Positions 10,401-19,205 of a DNA stretch of 64,000 nucleotides are shown piece by piece. The DNA is from Mangrovimonas sp. TPBH4 (lineage in GTDB: Bacteria; Bacteroidota; Bacteroidia; Flavobacteriales; Flavobacteriaceae): contig NZ_LBIO01000037.1 of assembly GCF_001280505.1 (NCBI RefSeq), positions 354,881 through 418,880 of the forward strand, given 5' to 3'. The translations under genes and the position numbers were made by a program. Each line of letters opens with the position of its first letter. Within the stretch, counting starts at the first letter, position 1. Below the pieces are notes generated by a model, which did not search any database, had not been told where the DNA came from, and saw nothing but the letters and a program-made list of their open reading frames with translations.

Positions 10401-11837
10401 ATGAAAACAATTAATAGCATTTTTAAGGCTATGGCATTAATTATAATGCTGGTAGGCTTTACTTCCTGCAATAGTGATAGCGATGAAGATAGTGGAGGAA
10501 GTGTTAATTTTACTTTGAGCACTGATGAGCTGAGTTTTCCTTCAAGTGGAGGAGAAGCAACTTTTAATGTGTCAACTTCTCCAAACATTACTTGGGGAGT
10601 AAATACTGAGGCAGATTGGTTGACTCTTTCCAATTCTTCTAGTTTGGGTAATGGAAGTGTTACAGTTCAAGCAGCAGTAAGCGATGTGGAAACAGATCGT
10701 ACAGCTGTTATCAAGGTGTATACTTCGGAGTCTAGTCAAGAAATTCAGGTTGTTCAGGCAGGTTCAATTTTATCAATTGCTCCAGATTCAAGTCAGATGA
10801 GTGAGTATACTTCTGTTCAGTTAACTGATGTTATGGGCTTGGGATGGAATGTTGGTAATTCTTTGGAAGCTGTAGGCGGTGAAACCGCTTGGGGAAATCC
10901 ATTGATCAATCAAGATTTAATAAATGGAGTTAAGGCTGCAGGATTCAATACTATTAGAATTCCGGTGGCTTGGAGTAATTATATCCAAGAGGGAGATGAT
11001 AATTACACCATCAGTAATGAAGGCTTAACTCGTGTAGAGGAAGTGATTAACTATGTGTTGGATAATGATATGTTCGCCATCGTGAATCTTCACTGGGACG
11101 GAGGTTGGATGCAACCTACCTATGAGGATCAAGATTATGTAAATGACAGATTGGCTAAAATGTGGCAGCAAATTGCCATTTATTTTAGAGACTACGATTA
11201 TCACCTGGTATTTGCTGGCTCTAATGAAGTAATGGTAGATGGCGACTATGGAACGCCAACGGAAGAATATTATACGGTTCAAAACAGTTTCAATCAAACT
11301 TTCATTTCTACAGTTCGTGCCACAGGAGGAAGAAATGCTTACCGTTATTTAACGGTTCAAGGCTTCAATACAAACATTGATCACACCGTTAATTTTGCGG
11401 TACTTCCAGAAGATACAGTTGCAAATAGAATGTTGATGGAAGTACACTATTATGACCCTTATCAATTTACCTTGGATGTCAGCACAGACGAAGTTTGTCA
11501 ATGGGGAGCCATTGCTACAGATCCTTCGGCAACTGCTGGTTGGGGTGATGAAGATTGGTTGGAAACCCAATTCACTAAAATGCAGACGAATTTTGTAGAC
11601 CAAGGTATAGGTGTCATTTTAGGTGAATATGGTGCTAGTTTTAGAGGTGAAGTGGAAGGTGCAGAAGTTTACAGAGCCTACTATTACAAGAAAACAACGG
11701 AAGCTGCCTTGAGCCATGGTTTGGTGCCAGTGGTTTGGGATAATGGATATCCTGATAACCACCAAATGGGATTGTTCAACAGAACTACTGGAGAAGAATA
11801 CTTTCCAGATATCATTGATGCCGTTACGAATAATTAA
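10401..11837 (+). CDS. BACON-GH5 endo-glucanase, probable endo-xyloglucanase (GH5_4-like)
   Basis: This 478-residue lipoprotein (VGFTSC followed by the acidic stretch NSDSDEDSGG) has a BACON domain at ~35-125 (LSTDELSFPSSGGEATFNV, then WLTLS). A GH5 barrel follows (GLGWNVGNSLEA, NLHWDGGW). The acid/base is Glu276 in GSNEV and the nucleophile is Glu409 in ILGEYG. BACON plus GH5 subfamily 4 is the architecture of the surface endo-xyloglucanase of Bacteroides ovatus, where BACON holds the enzyme away from the membrane. It is expected to cut polymeric xyloglucan outside the cell and feed oligosaccharides to SusCD. The gene starts 17 bp after the GH3 stop. Subfamily assignment is by resemblance, and general endo-glucanase activity is the alternative. 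Confidence 0.88.
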   Translation: MKTINSIFKAMALIIMLVGFTSCNSDSDEDSGGSVNFTLSTDELSFPSSGGEATFNVSTSPNITWGVNTEADWLTLSNSSSLGNGSVTVQAAVSDVETDRTAVIKVYTSESSQEIQVVQAGSILSIAPDSSQMSEYTSVQLTDVMGLGWNVGNSLEAVGGETAWGNPLINQDLINGVKAAGFNTIRIPVAWSNYIQEGDDNYTISNEGLTRVEEVINYVLDNDMFAIVNLHWDGGWMQPTYEDQDYVNDRLAKMWQQIAIYFRDYDYHLVFAGSNEVMVDGDYGTPTEEYYTVQNSFNQTFISTVRATGGRNAYRYLTVQGFNTNIDHTVNFAVLPEDTVANRMLMEVHYYDPYQFTLDVSTDEVCQWGAIATDPSATAGWGDEDWLETQFTKMQTNFVDQGIGVILGEYGASFRGEVEGAEVYRAYYYKKTTEAALSHGLVPVVWDNGYPDNHQMGLFNRTTGEEYFPDIIDAVTNN

Positions 11838-11846
11838 AAGATAACA

Positions 11847-13376
11847 ATGAATAGGATTAGATTAACAAAGATAAGCATCAGCCTTTTGGTGCTTATCTTT
11901 GTGTTTACAGCATGTAACAACAGTAAAAAAGAGCTGCAAAAAGGAGAGGTGAAACCCCCTCATTATGCCGCTAATTGGGATTCCTTGGCAGCCTACCAAG
12001 AAGCTCCGGAATGGTTCCGTGAGGCGAAGTTTGGAATCTATGCCCATTGGGGAGTGTTGTCGGTACCCGCATTTGCCAACGACTGGTATCCTAGGTTGAT
12101 GCATGTAGAAGGTAGTGTTGAAAACAAACATCACGTGGAAACCTATGGGGAACCATCAGAATTTGGTTACCATGATTTCGTACCCATGTTCAAGGCTGAA
12201 GAGTTTGATGCCGAAGCTTGGGCTGACTTGTTCCAAAAGTCGGGGGCAAAATTCGCAGGAATCGTAGCTGAGCACCATGATGGTTGGTCTAATTGGGATA
12301 GTGAAACCAATCCGTGGAATTCCATGGATAAAGGTCCACATCGTGATATTGTTGGTGAATTGGGTAAAGCTATTCATGGGAAGGGGATGAAGTTTGTTAC
12401 CTCATTCCACAAGGCTAGAAACCTTCAGATTTTTCAGCAGGATTCTACAAAATGGTTGGATGACACTTCGTACTTTCCATACAATCCAAACATGCCAACA
12501 TCCTCTAATGATCCTGAATTGAGCATTCTATATGGAAACATTGAAAAAGAGGTGTTTTACAGCAATTGGTTGGCAGAATTAAAAGAAGTGATTGATAATT
12601 ACCACCCGGATTTAATTTATTTTGACGGAAAGCTTGATAAAATCCCTGACTCCTATAAAGAAGAATTTGCCGCCTATTATATCAATCAATCGTTAGTCCG
12701 TAACCAAGAAGTGGTCATTACCCATAAGGAAGGCGAGTTGCCAAAATCGGTGAGTGTAGAAGACTTTGAAAAAGGGCGTATGAACAAGATTACTGAAGAT
12801 TATTGGTTAACCGATGAAACGGTGTCTGTAGGAAGTTGGAGTTATACCCATGATTTGGGATTGAAAACTGCCGATGAAATCATTGATTTGTTAGCGGATA
12901 TAGTGAGTAAAAATGGAGCGATGATGTTGAACGTTTCTCCTATGGAAAACGGAATCATTCCTGAAAACCAACGGGAGATTTTGCTGACTATTGGGAATTG
13001 GCTAAACACCAACGGAGAAGCTATTTATGGGTCTTCAACTTGGAAAGTATTTGGAGAAGGGCCAACTAAGCAGGAGAAATCAGGAATGTTTTTGGATAAA
13101 TTAACCTATACAGCTCAGGATGTGAGGTACACCAAAAAAGGAAATACTATCTATGCCATTGTACTGGGCTGGCCCGGTAATGATAGGTCAATTACCTTAT
13201 CGTCTGTAACTTCAAACGTGTTAGGTGAGGATGGACTTTCCATTGAAAAAGTGAGCATTTTAGGATCGGACCAAGATCTTTCTTTTTCACTTGAAGAAGA
13301 AGGACTGAAGTTGACCACACCAAGTGAAACGATCGATGACAAAGCATTTGTAATTAAAATTGAAACTAAAAAATAA
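11847..13376 (+). CDS. GH29 alpha-L-fucosidase
   Basis: This 509-residue family 29 enzyme has a lipoprotein signal peptide (VFTAC-NNSK). Characteristic segments are KFGIYAHWG, VAEHHDGWSNWDSE and the nucleophile Asp260 in DLIYFDGKL. A C-terminal beta-sandwich follows from ~400. In a xyloglucan locus the likely substrate is the alpha-1,2-fucosyl cap on galactose in fucogalactoxyloglucan, although GH95 enzymes do this more often. The gene lies 9 bp after the GH5 stop and 9 bp before the esterase gene, so all three are probably on one transcript. The Asn/Lys residues after the lipid Cys do not resemble a surface-export signal, which suggests periplasmic action. Confidence 0.88.
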   Translation: MNRIRLTKISISLLVLIFVFTACNNSKKELQKGEVKPPHYAANWDSLAAYQEAPEWFREAKFGIYAHWGVLSVPAFANDWYPRLMHVEGSVENKHHVETYGEPSEFGYHDFVPMFKAEEFDAEAWADLFQKSGAKFAGIVAEHHDGWSNWDSETNPWNSMDKGPHRDIVGELGKAIHGKGMKFVTSFHKARNLQIFQQDSTKWLDDTSYFPYNPNMPTSSNDPELSILYGNIEKEVFYSNWLAELKEVIDNYHPDLIYFDGKLDKIPDSYKEEFAAYYINQSLVRNQEVVITHKEGELPKSVSVEDFEKGRMNKITEDYWLTDETVSVGSWSYTHDLGLKTADEIIDLLADIVSKNGAMMLNVSPMENGIIPENQREILLTIGNWLNTNGEAIYGSSTWKVFGEGPTKQEKSGMFLDKLTYTAQDVRYTKKGNTIYAIVLGWPGNDRSITLSSVTSNVLGEDGLSIEKVSILGSDQDLSFSLEEEGLKLTTPSETIDDKAFVIKIETKK

Positions 13377-13385
13377 CGAAGGAAC

Positions 13386-15338
13386 ATGAAAAAGTTTGTA
13401 TTGCCTTTTATTTTATTGTTGAGCATTTTTGGCTATGCCAAGGTTGAAATGCCTTTACTGTTTGCAGATGATATGGTCTTGCAGCGCAACAAGCCTATTC
13501 CAGTTTGGGGATGGGCTGATGCCAATGAAAAAATAGAAGTATCCTTTAACGGACAAAAGGTTAAAACCAAGGCGAACAAAGATGGAAAATGGTCTTTGGA
13601 ATTGAAAGCGGAAAAAGCTGGAGGGCCATTCACCATGACCATTAAGGGTAAGAATACCATTCAAATCAAAAACATTTTGGTTGGAGAAGTATGGATTTGC
13701 AGTGGGCAATCCAATATGGAGTTTGCTGTGAGTGGTGTTACCAATGCCGAACAGGAAATGAATGACGCGGATTATCCTCAAATCAGACAGTTTTTGGTGG
13801 CACAGGATATGAGTGCCCAACCAAAGTCACATTTAAAACAAGGAAATTGGACGGTTTCCAATCGTGATAATGTTGGGGATTTTACGGCCGTGGGCTTCTT
13901 CTTTGCTAAAAAGCTGTATAAGGAATTGAATGTTCCAATAGGATTGATTAATACTACTTGGGGAGGAACCTGTGTGGAAACATGGACTAGTAAGGAAGGC
14001 TTGTCAAAGAGTGATGAATTTGGTAAATATATCTCCAATCTACCAGATCTAGATTTGGAAGGTGTCATTAAAGAGCAAAAGGCAGTTATAGCCAAGAAAA
14101 TTGAAAACATCCAAGGCAAAATATTAAGTGAAGAAGAGTTGGGTAAGGTGACTACTCTAGAGTTTAGCGACAGTACTTGGCCAACAATGATGCTTCCTGA
14201 TGCATGGGAAAACCAACAATTGCCTAATATGGATGGGATTGTTTGGTTTAGAAAAACCTTTGAAGTACCAGCTCATTTGGCGGGTAAACCTTTTATTTTG
14301 AATTTGGCAAAAGTTGATGATGTTGATGTTACGTATGTAAATGGCGTAGAAGTGGGGAGCAACAGTCAATATGACGTAAGTAGAAAGTACAGCGTTGACA
14401 AAGGTGTGCTAAAGGAAGGAACCAATGTGGTGGCTGTAAAAGTTACCGATTATGTTGGTGGTGGTGGAATTTATGGAGACCCTGTAGATTTGAAAGTTAC
14501 GGTTGGTGATATCGATATTTCTTTGGCAGGGGCATGGAAGTTCAACGTAATTGATGTACGTTATGAATTTTCACCTAATAATTATCCTTCATTATTGTAC
14601 AACGCGATGTTGAATCCGTTGATGCCTTATAGTTTCCAAGGTGTTATTTGGTATCAAGGGGAGGCAAATGTCCATAGAGCTGAGCAGTACAAAACCAGTT
14701 TTCCTTTAATGATCAACGATTGGAGACAACAATGGGGGCAAGGTGAGTTTCCTTTTTATTTTGTGCAATTATCGAGCTTTAACGAGTTTAATGGAAACAG
14801 CAATAGCGGAAGTCGTTGGGCCGAGTTAAGGGAAGCTCAGTCTTACACGGCTCAAACCGTTTCAAATACAGCGATGTGTGTGACAACAGATATTGGTAAC
14901 GCCAAGGATATTCACCCAACAAATAAACAGGATGTTGGTAAACGATTATCGGCGATAGCTTTACGTAATGTATATGGCAAGAATATCGTTTGTGAAAGTC
15001 CTATTTATAAATCAATGCAAGTGGAGGGTAATCAGGTTACCGTAACTTTTGAGCATACAGGCAGTGGTTTGATGACTCCAGACCGATATGGCTATGTGAA
15101 AGGTTTTGAGCTTGCGGGGCAAGATCAAAAGTATTATTATGCCAAAGCCTATATCAAGGATAATAAGGTGATTGTTTACTGTGATAATGTTACAAGTCCT
15201 GTTGCCGTTAGGTTTGGTTGGGCAGATGATGCTGGCGATTGCAATTTGTATAATGAAGAAGGATTTCCAGCATCCCCTTTTAGATCCGATACTTGGAAAA
15301 CCATTACGACAGATATATCTTATAAGGTGATGAGGTGA
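13386..15338 (+). CDS. SGNH-type acetyl esterase, CE20 / sialate O-acetylesterase-like
   Basis: This 650-residue protein has an ordinary signal peptide (no lipobox Cys). The catalytic Ser109 lies in CSGQSNMEF and the Asp508/His510 pair in DIHPTNKQD, as in SGNH hydrolases annotated as sialate O-acetylesterases. A galactose-binding-like beta-sandwich is inserted at ~255-380 (MDGIVWFRKTFEVP), splitting the catalytic domain. Proteins with this layout form family CE20, which includes an acetylxyloglucan esterase. Together with the fucosidase next door this suggests removal of acetyl groups from the galactose of plant xyloglucan. Nothing around it suggests sialic acid use. It is the last gene before a strong terminator. 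Confidence 0.82.
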   Translation: MKKFVLPFILLLSIFGYAKVEMPLLFADDMVLQRNKPIPVWGWADANEKIEVSFNGQKVKTKANKDGKWSLELKAEKAGGPFTMTIKGKNTIQIKNILVGEVWICSGQSNMEFAVSGVTNAEQEMNDADYPQIRQFLVAQDMSAQPKSHLKQGNWTVSNRDNVGDFTAVGFFFAKKLYKELNVPIGLINTTWGGTCVETWTSKEGLSKSDEFGKYISNLPDLDLEGVIKEQKAVIAKKIENIQGKILSEEELGKVTTLEFSDSTWPTMMLPDAWENQQLPNMDGIVWFRKTFEVPAHLAGKPFILNLAKVDDVDVTYVNGVEVGSNSQYDVSRKYSVDKGVLKEGTNVVAVKVTDYVGGGGIYGDPVDLKVTVGDIDISLAGAWKFNVIDVRYEFSPNNYPSLLYNAMLNPLMPYSFQGVIWYQGEANVHRAEQYKTSFPLMINDWRQQWGQGEFPFYFVQLSSFNEFNGNSNSGSRWAELREAQSYTAQTVSNTAMCVTTDIGNAKDIHPTNKQDVGKRLSAIALRNVYGKNIVCESPIYKSMQVEGNQVTVTFEHTGSGLMTPDRYGYVKGFELAGQDQKYYYAKAYIKDNKVIVYCDNVTSPVAVRFGWADDAGDCNLYNEEGFPASPFRSDTWKTITTDISYKVMR

Positions 15339-15371
15339 AGGTTCATTAATTCATAGCAAAAAGAAGTATTT

Positions 15372-15407
15372 AAAACTCGCTTTAACCCAAGTTAAAGCGA
15401 GTTTTTT
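15372..15407 (+). terminator. Rho-independent terminator of the xyloglucan locus
   Basis: A perfect 15-bp inverted repeat (aaaactcgctttaac and its complement) with a ccaa loop is followed by a T tract. It lies 34 bp after the esterase stop codon and marks the end of the polysaccharide locus. Confidence 0.9.
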
Positions 15408-15761
15408 ATTGAACAGAATTGATGTCAGCAGGATTAAATGAGAGTTTTTTGAGCATTCTGACCCAAATCCTAAATCATTTTGTGAAGGGTTTTTATCTAT
15501 TAGTTAAGGGGTTTTCTTAACGGGATGTAAGTATTTAACTTATTGAAAATCAGTTATATGTAGTATAAGTATGGTTAATTTGCACTTAGTCGGTTTTTTA
15601 TGGAATAGAAAGTATTATTTTTTATTAAACCTTATATATGAGTAACTTTAGAAGTATCTCCTTTAGATATAATGCAGACTTCTTAAGCACAGATTAATAG
15701 CTCCGAAGATTAATAGTTTTTTCTTCAAAGAATTATGGTTTCTTTTTAATTCCTCAGGGTT
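15408..15761. other. Intergenic region upstream of the FN3-repeat gene
   Basis: This 354-bp AT-rich stretch holds no credible open reading frame. It must contain the promoter of the FN3/tyrosinase pair. The nearest match to the Bacteroidota -7 consensus TAnnTTTG is taactttag near 15643-15651, but no convincing -33 TTG is placed with it, so I do not call a promoter. No repeats or long hairpins stand out. Confidence 0.5.
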
Positions 15762-18700
15762 ATGAAAAATTTTTGCTTTTTGTTATTGTTGTTGTCTGTA
15801 TGGTCTGTTTCTAGCCAAAATTTACATGATGATGCCAATGCTGCTTCGATATTGAATGAAGCTGATGCGACAACGGGGTGGAACGGGAATGGAAATATTA
15901 CTTCTATTACAGATGATCCCTTTTCTGGAAATTTTGCTATAAATATTGCAGCAGCAGTATCGGATGGTACGGGAAAGGAAGGTAATTATAGCTTCAATGC
16001 TATAGTGGGAGAAACCTATCAAATTAGTATATGGGCACGTTTAGGAACAACTAATTTTCAACCTGCTTTCGCCAATTGGTTTGGTTTCAATGGGTTTACA
16101 ACAACCTTAATTAATACTACTGGATGGACTGAATATACTTGGACTCTTGTTGCCACTAACACAAACCCTATAATTAGGGTGTATGCCGCTCCATGGTCTG
16201 GTGCTCAAATTGGAAATTCTGTGGTGATTGATAATGTTAGTATTTTATTGGTGGATAATGAGGACCCTACGACTCCTACCAATCTTAATGCTACGAATGT
16301 TACGGAAACGGGGGCGACCATTAATTGGACGGCCGCAACAGATAATATTGGTGTTGTGGACTATGAAATATTTCAAGATGGGGCGAGCGTTGGGTTAAGT
16401 GGAGGTGGACTTGCTTTTAATGTTACAGGTTTAACAGAAAATACCTCTTATGATTTTACAGTTGTAGCTATTGATGGTTTTGGAAATTCTTCATTAGAAA
16501 GTGCGGTACTGGAGGTAACTACCTTGACGCCTGCAGATAACCAAGCGCCGACCTCTCCCGCAGGCCTTAATGCGACCAATGTTACTGAAACAGGGGCGAC
16601 CATTAATTGGGAGGCTTCCACGGACAATGTTGGTGTGGTGGACTATGAGGTATTTCAGGATGATGTCAGTATCGGTTTTAGTGGAGGAGCGCTGACTTTT
16701 GATGTTACAGGATTGGAGGCCTCTACAAGTTATGATTTCACATTGACCGCTATAGATGCTGCCACCAATGCCTCGGTACCAAGTGCAGTACTGGAGGTAA
16801 CAACCTTGACGCCTGCGGATAACCAAGCACCGAGCATACCCGCAGGCCTCAATGCGACCAATGTTACTGAAACAGGGGCGACCATTAATTGGGAGGCTTC
16901 CACGGACAATGTTGGTGTGGTGGACTATGAGGTATTCCAAGATGGTGTCAGCATCGGTTTTAGTGGAGGAGCGCTGACTTTTGATGTTACAGGATTGGAG
17001 GCCTCTACAAGTTATGATTTCACGGTGACCGCGATAGATGCTGCAACCAATACTTCGGCACCAAGTGCGGTGCTGGAGGTAACAACTTTGACGCCTGCGG
17101 ATAACGAAGCGCCGAGCATTCCCGAAGGTCTCAATGCGACCAATGTTACAGAAATTGGTGCGACCATTAATTGGGAGGCTTCCACGGATAATGTTGGTGT
17201 GGTGGACTATGAGGTATTCCAAGATGATGTCAGCATCGGTTTTAGTGGTGGAGCGCTGACTTTTGATGTTACGGGACTGGATGCCTCTACAAGTTATGAT
17301 TTCACGGTGACAGCTATAGATGCTGCCACCAATGCCTCGGCACCCAGTGCCGTGCTGGAGGTAATAACTTTGACGCCTGTGGATAACGAAGCGCCGAGCA
17401 TTCCCACAGGTCTCAATGCGACCAATGTTACAGAAACAGGTGCGACCATTAATTGGGAGGCTTCCACGGATAATGTTGGTGTTGTGAATTATGAAGTATT
17501 TCAAGACGGACAAAGTATTGGTTTAAGTACTGGCGCTCTATTTTTTAACGTTACAGGCTTAATAGGGGACACGACCTATGACTTTACGGTAAGTGCCATT
17601 GATGCCTCCGATAATGCATCCGACCAGAGTGCCATCTTGCAGGTGACTACCGCAAATTCTCCCGACATTGAAGCCCCGAGCGTTCCCACAGGTCTCAGTG
17701 CCACCAATGTCACCGACACAGGTTTGACATTGAATTGGGAGACTTCCACGGACAATGTTGGTGTTGTGAATTATGAAGTATTCCAAAATGGACAAAGTAT
17801 TGGTTTAAGTACTGGCGCTCTATTTTTTAACGTTACAGGATTAACAGGGGACACAACCTATGATTTCACAGTAAGTGCCATTGATGCCTCTGATAATGCT
17901 TCTGACCAGAGTGCCATCTTCCAGGTAACCACGGCAAGTCCACCGGACATTGAAGCCCCGAGCATTCCCACAGGACTTAATGCCACCAATGTCACTGACA
18001 CGGGCTTGACATTGAATTGGGAGACTTCCACGGACAATGTGGGTGTAGTGGATTATGAAGTATTTCAAAACGGACAAAGTATTGGCTTTAGTGGGGGAGC
18101 TCTATTTTTTAACGTTACAGGATTAACAGGGGACACGGCCTATGATTTCACGGTGAGTGCCATTGATGCCTCTAATAATGCTTCCGACCAGAGTGCTATC
18201 TTGGAGGTAACCACGGCAAGTCCACCGGACATTGAAGCCCCGAGCATTCCCACAGGACTTAATGCCACCAATGTCACTGACACGGGCTTGACATTGAATT
18301 GGGCGGCTTCGACGGACAATGTTGAAGTGGTAGATTATGAAGTGTTCCAAAACGGTCAGAGTATTGGCTTTAGTGGGGGAGCTCTAACTTTTAATGTTAC
18401 GGGACTTATCGGAGACACGACCTATAATTTTAACCTTACTGCTATAGATGCTTCTGATAATGCGTCAAATCAAAGCGCTGTATTGCAGGTGACCACCTTG
18501 ACTCCTCCAGATACCGAGGCGCCAAGTATACCAACTGGACTTCTTGCTACGAATGTTACGGATACAGGATTGATATTGAATTGGGGCGCATCAACCGACA
18601 ATGTTGGAGTGGTAGATTATGAAATTTTTCAGAACGGTCAGAGTATTGGGTTTAGTGCTGGAGCTGTAATTTTTGTGGTAACAGGACTTACTGCAGAAAC

Positions 18701-19205
18701 CTCTTACGGTTTTTCCGTGTCGGCTCTGGATGCTGCAGATAATAGTTCCAATCAAAGTGCGGTATTGGATGTTACTACTACTTCCGGGATTATCGATTAT
18801 ACTTCGTTAAATTCTAATCTAGACACGGTAGATTGGACTGGTAGAGATTTGTTCGCTGCAAGAAATATAGGAATTGGGACCACCAATACGCAAGGTTATA
18901 GGTTAGCGGTAGCGGGTAATATGATAGCAGAGGAGGTTAGGGTTGCATTACAGGCTTCTTGGCCTGATTATGTTTTTGATAGTAACTATAAGCTACCAAC
19001 TTTGTTGGAAGTTAAAAAACATATAGAAGAAAAAGGACATCTGCTTAATGTACCGAGTGAAAGTGAGGTGAAACAACAAGGTATAGGATTGGGGGAAATG
19101 AATGCCATTCTATTGGAGAAAATAGAGGAATTAACACTTTACATACTTCAACAGGATAAGAGAATTCAACAATTAGAAGAAAAAGTGGAAGCACTTAAAA
19201 ATTAA
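15762..19205 (+). CDS. Secreted protein with nine FN3 repeats and C-terminal coiled coil
   Basis: This 1147-residue protein has a Sec signal peptide (WSVSSQ). Residues ~20-163 look like a carbohydrate-binding-type jelly roll (GETYQISIWARL, IRVYAAPWSGAQIG). Nine fibronectin type III repeats of exactly 94 residues follow (~165-1010), each with the core NVTxTG...NWxASTDNVGVVDYEVFQ. The C-terminal ~130 residues (IGIGTTNTQGYRLAVAG, WPDYVFDSNYKLPTL, LGEMNAILLEKIEEL) resemble a stalk or tail-spike-like end module widespread in Bacteroidota, ending in a coiled coil. No T9SS sorting domain is visible. The stop codon overlaps the tyrosinase start by one base, so the two proteins are probably made together. 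Function unknown: an adhesin or matrix protein is plausible. Confidence 0.8.
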   Translation: MKNFCFLLLLLSVWSVSSQNLHDDANAASILNEADATTGWNGNGNITSITDDPFSGNFAINIAAAVSDGTGKEGNYSFNAIVGETYQISIWARLGTTNFQPAFANWFGFNGFTTTLINTTGWTEYTWTLVATNTNPIIRVYAAPWSGAQIGNSVVIDNVSILLVDNEDPTTPTNLNATNVTETGATINWTAATDNIGVVDYEIFQDGASVGLSGGGLAFNVTGLTENTSYDFTVVAIDGFGNSSLESAVLEVTTLTPADNQAPTSPAGLNATNVTETGATINWEASTDNVGVVDYEVFQDDVSIGFSGGALTFDVTGLEASTSYDFTLTAIDAATNASVPSAVLEVTTLTPADNQAPSIPAGLNATNVTETGATINWEASTDNVGVVDYEVFQDGVSIGFSGGALTFDVTGLEASTSYDFTVTAIDAATNTSAPSAVLEVTTLTPADNEAPSIPEGLNATNVTEIGATINWEASTDNVGVVDYEVFQDDVSIGFSGGALTFDVTGLDASTSYDFTVTAIDAATNASAPSAVLEVITLTPVDNEAPSIPTGLNATNVTETGATINWEASTDNVGVVNYEVFQDGQSIGLSTGALFFNVTGLIGDTTYDFTVSAIDASDNASDQSAILQVTTANSPDIEAPSVPTGLSATNVTDTGLTLNWETSTDNVGVVNYEVFQNGQSIGLSTGALFFNVTGLTGDTTYDFTVSAIDASDNASDQSAIFQVTTASPPDIEAPSIPTGLNATNVTDTGLTLNWETSTDNVGVVDYEVFQNGQSIGFSGGALFFNVTGLTGDTAYDFTVSAIDASNNASDQSAILEVTTASPPDIEAPSIPTGLNATNVTDTGLTLNWAASTDNVEVVDYEVFQNGQSIGFSGGALTFNVTGLIGDTTYNFNLTAIDASDNASNQSAVLQVTTLTPPDTEAPSIPTGLLATNVTDTGLILNWGASTDNVGVVDYEIFQNGQSIGFSAGAVIFVVTGLTAETSYGFSVSALDAADNSSNQSAVLDVTTTSGIIDYTSLNSNLDTVDWTGRDLFAARNIGIGTTNTQGYRLAVAGNMIAEEVRVALQASWPDYVFDSNYKLPTLLEVKKHIEEKGHLLNVPSESEVKQQGIGLGEMNAILLEKIEELTLYILQQDKRIQQLEEKVEALKN
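16254..18791 (+). repeat. Nine tandem 282-bp coding repeats (FN3 units)
   Basis: Units start at 16254, 16536, 16818, 17100, 17382, 17664, 17946, 18228 and 18510, each exactly 282 bp with no indels. Units 2-4 are close copies of one another at DNA level. Units 5-8 form a second similar group, and the first and last units are the most divergent. This pattern is expected from repeated unequal recombination within the array. Confidence 0.92.

Noticed and set aside
16494..17513. Long antisense reading frame (339 codons) across the FN3 repeats
   Set aside because: It exists because the 282-bp unit has no stop on that strand and repeats in frame. The translation is a low-complexity repeat of the sense strand shadow with no start signals.
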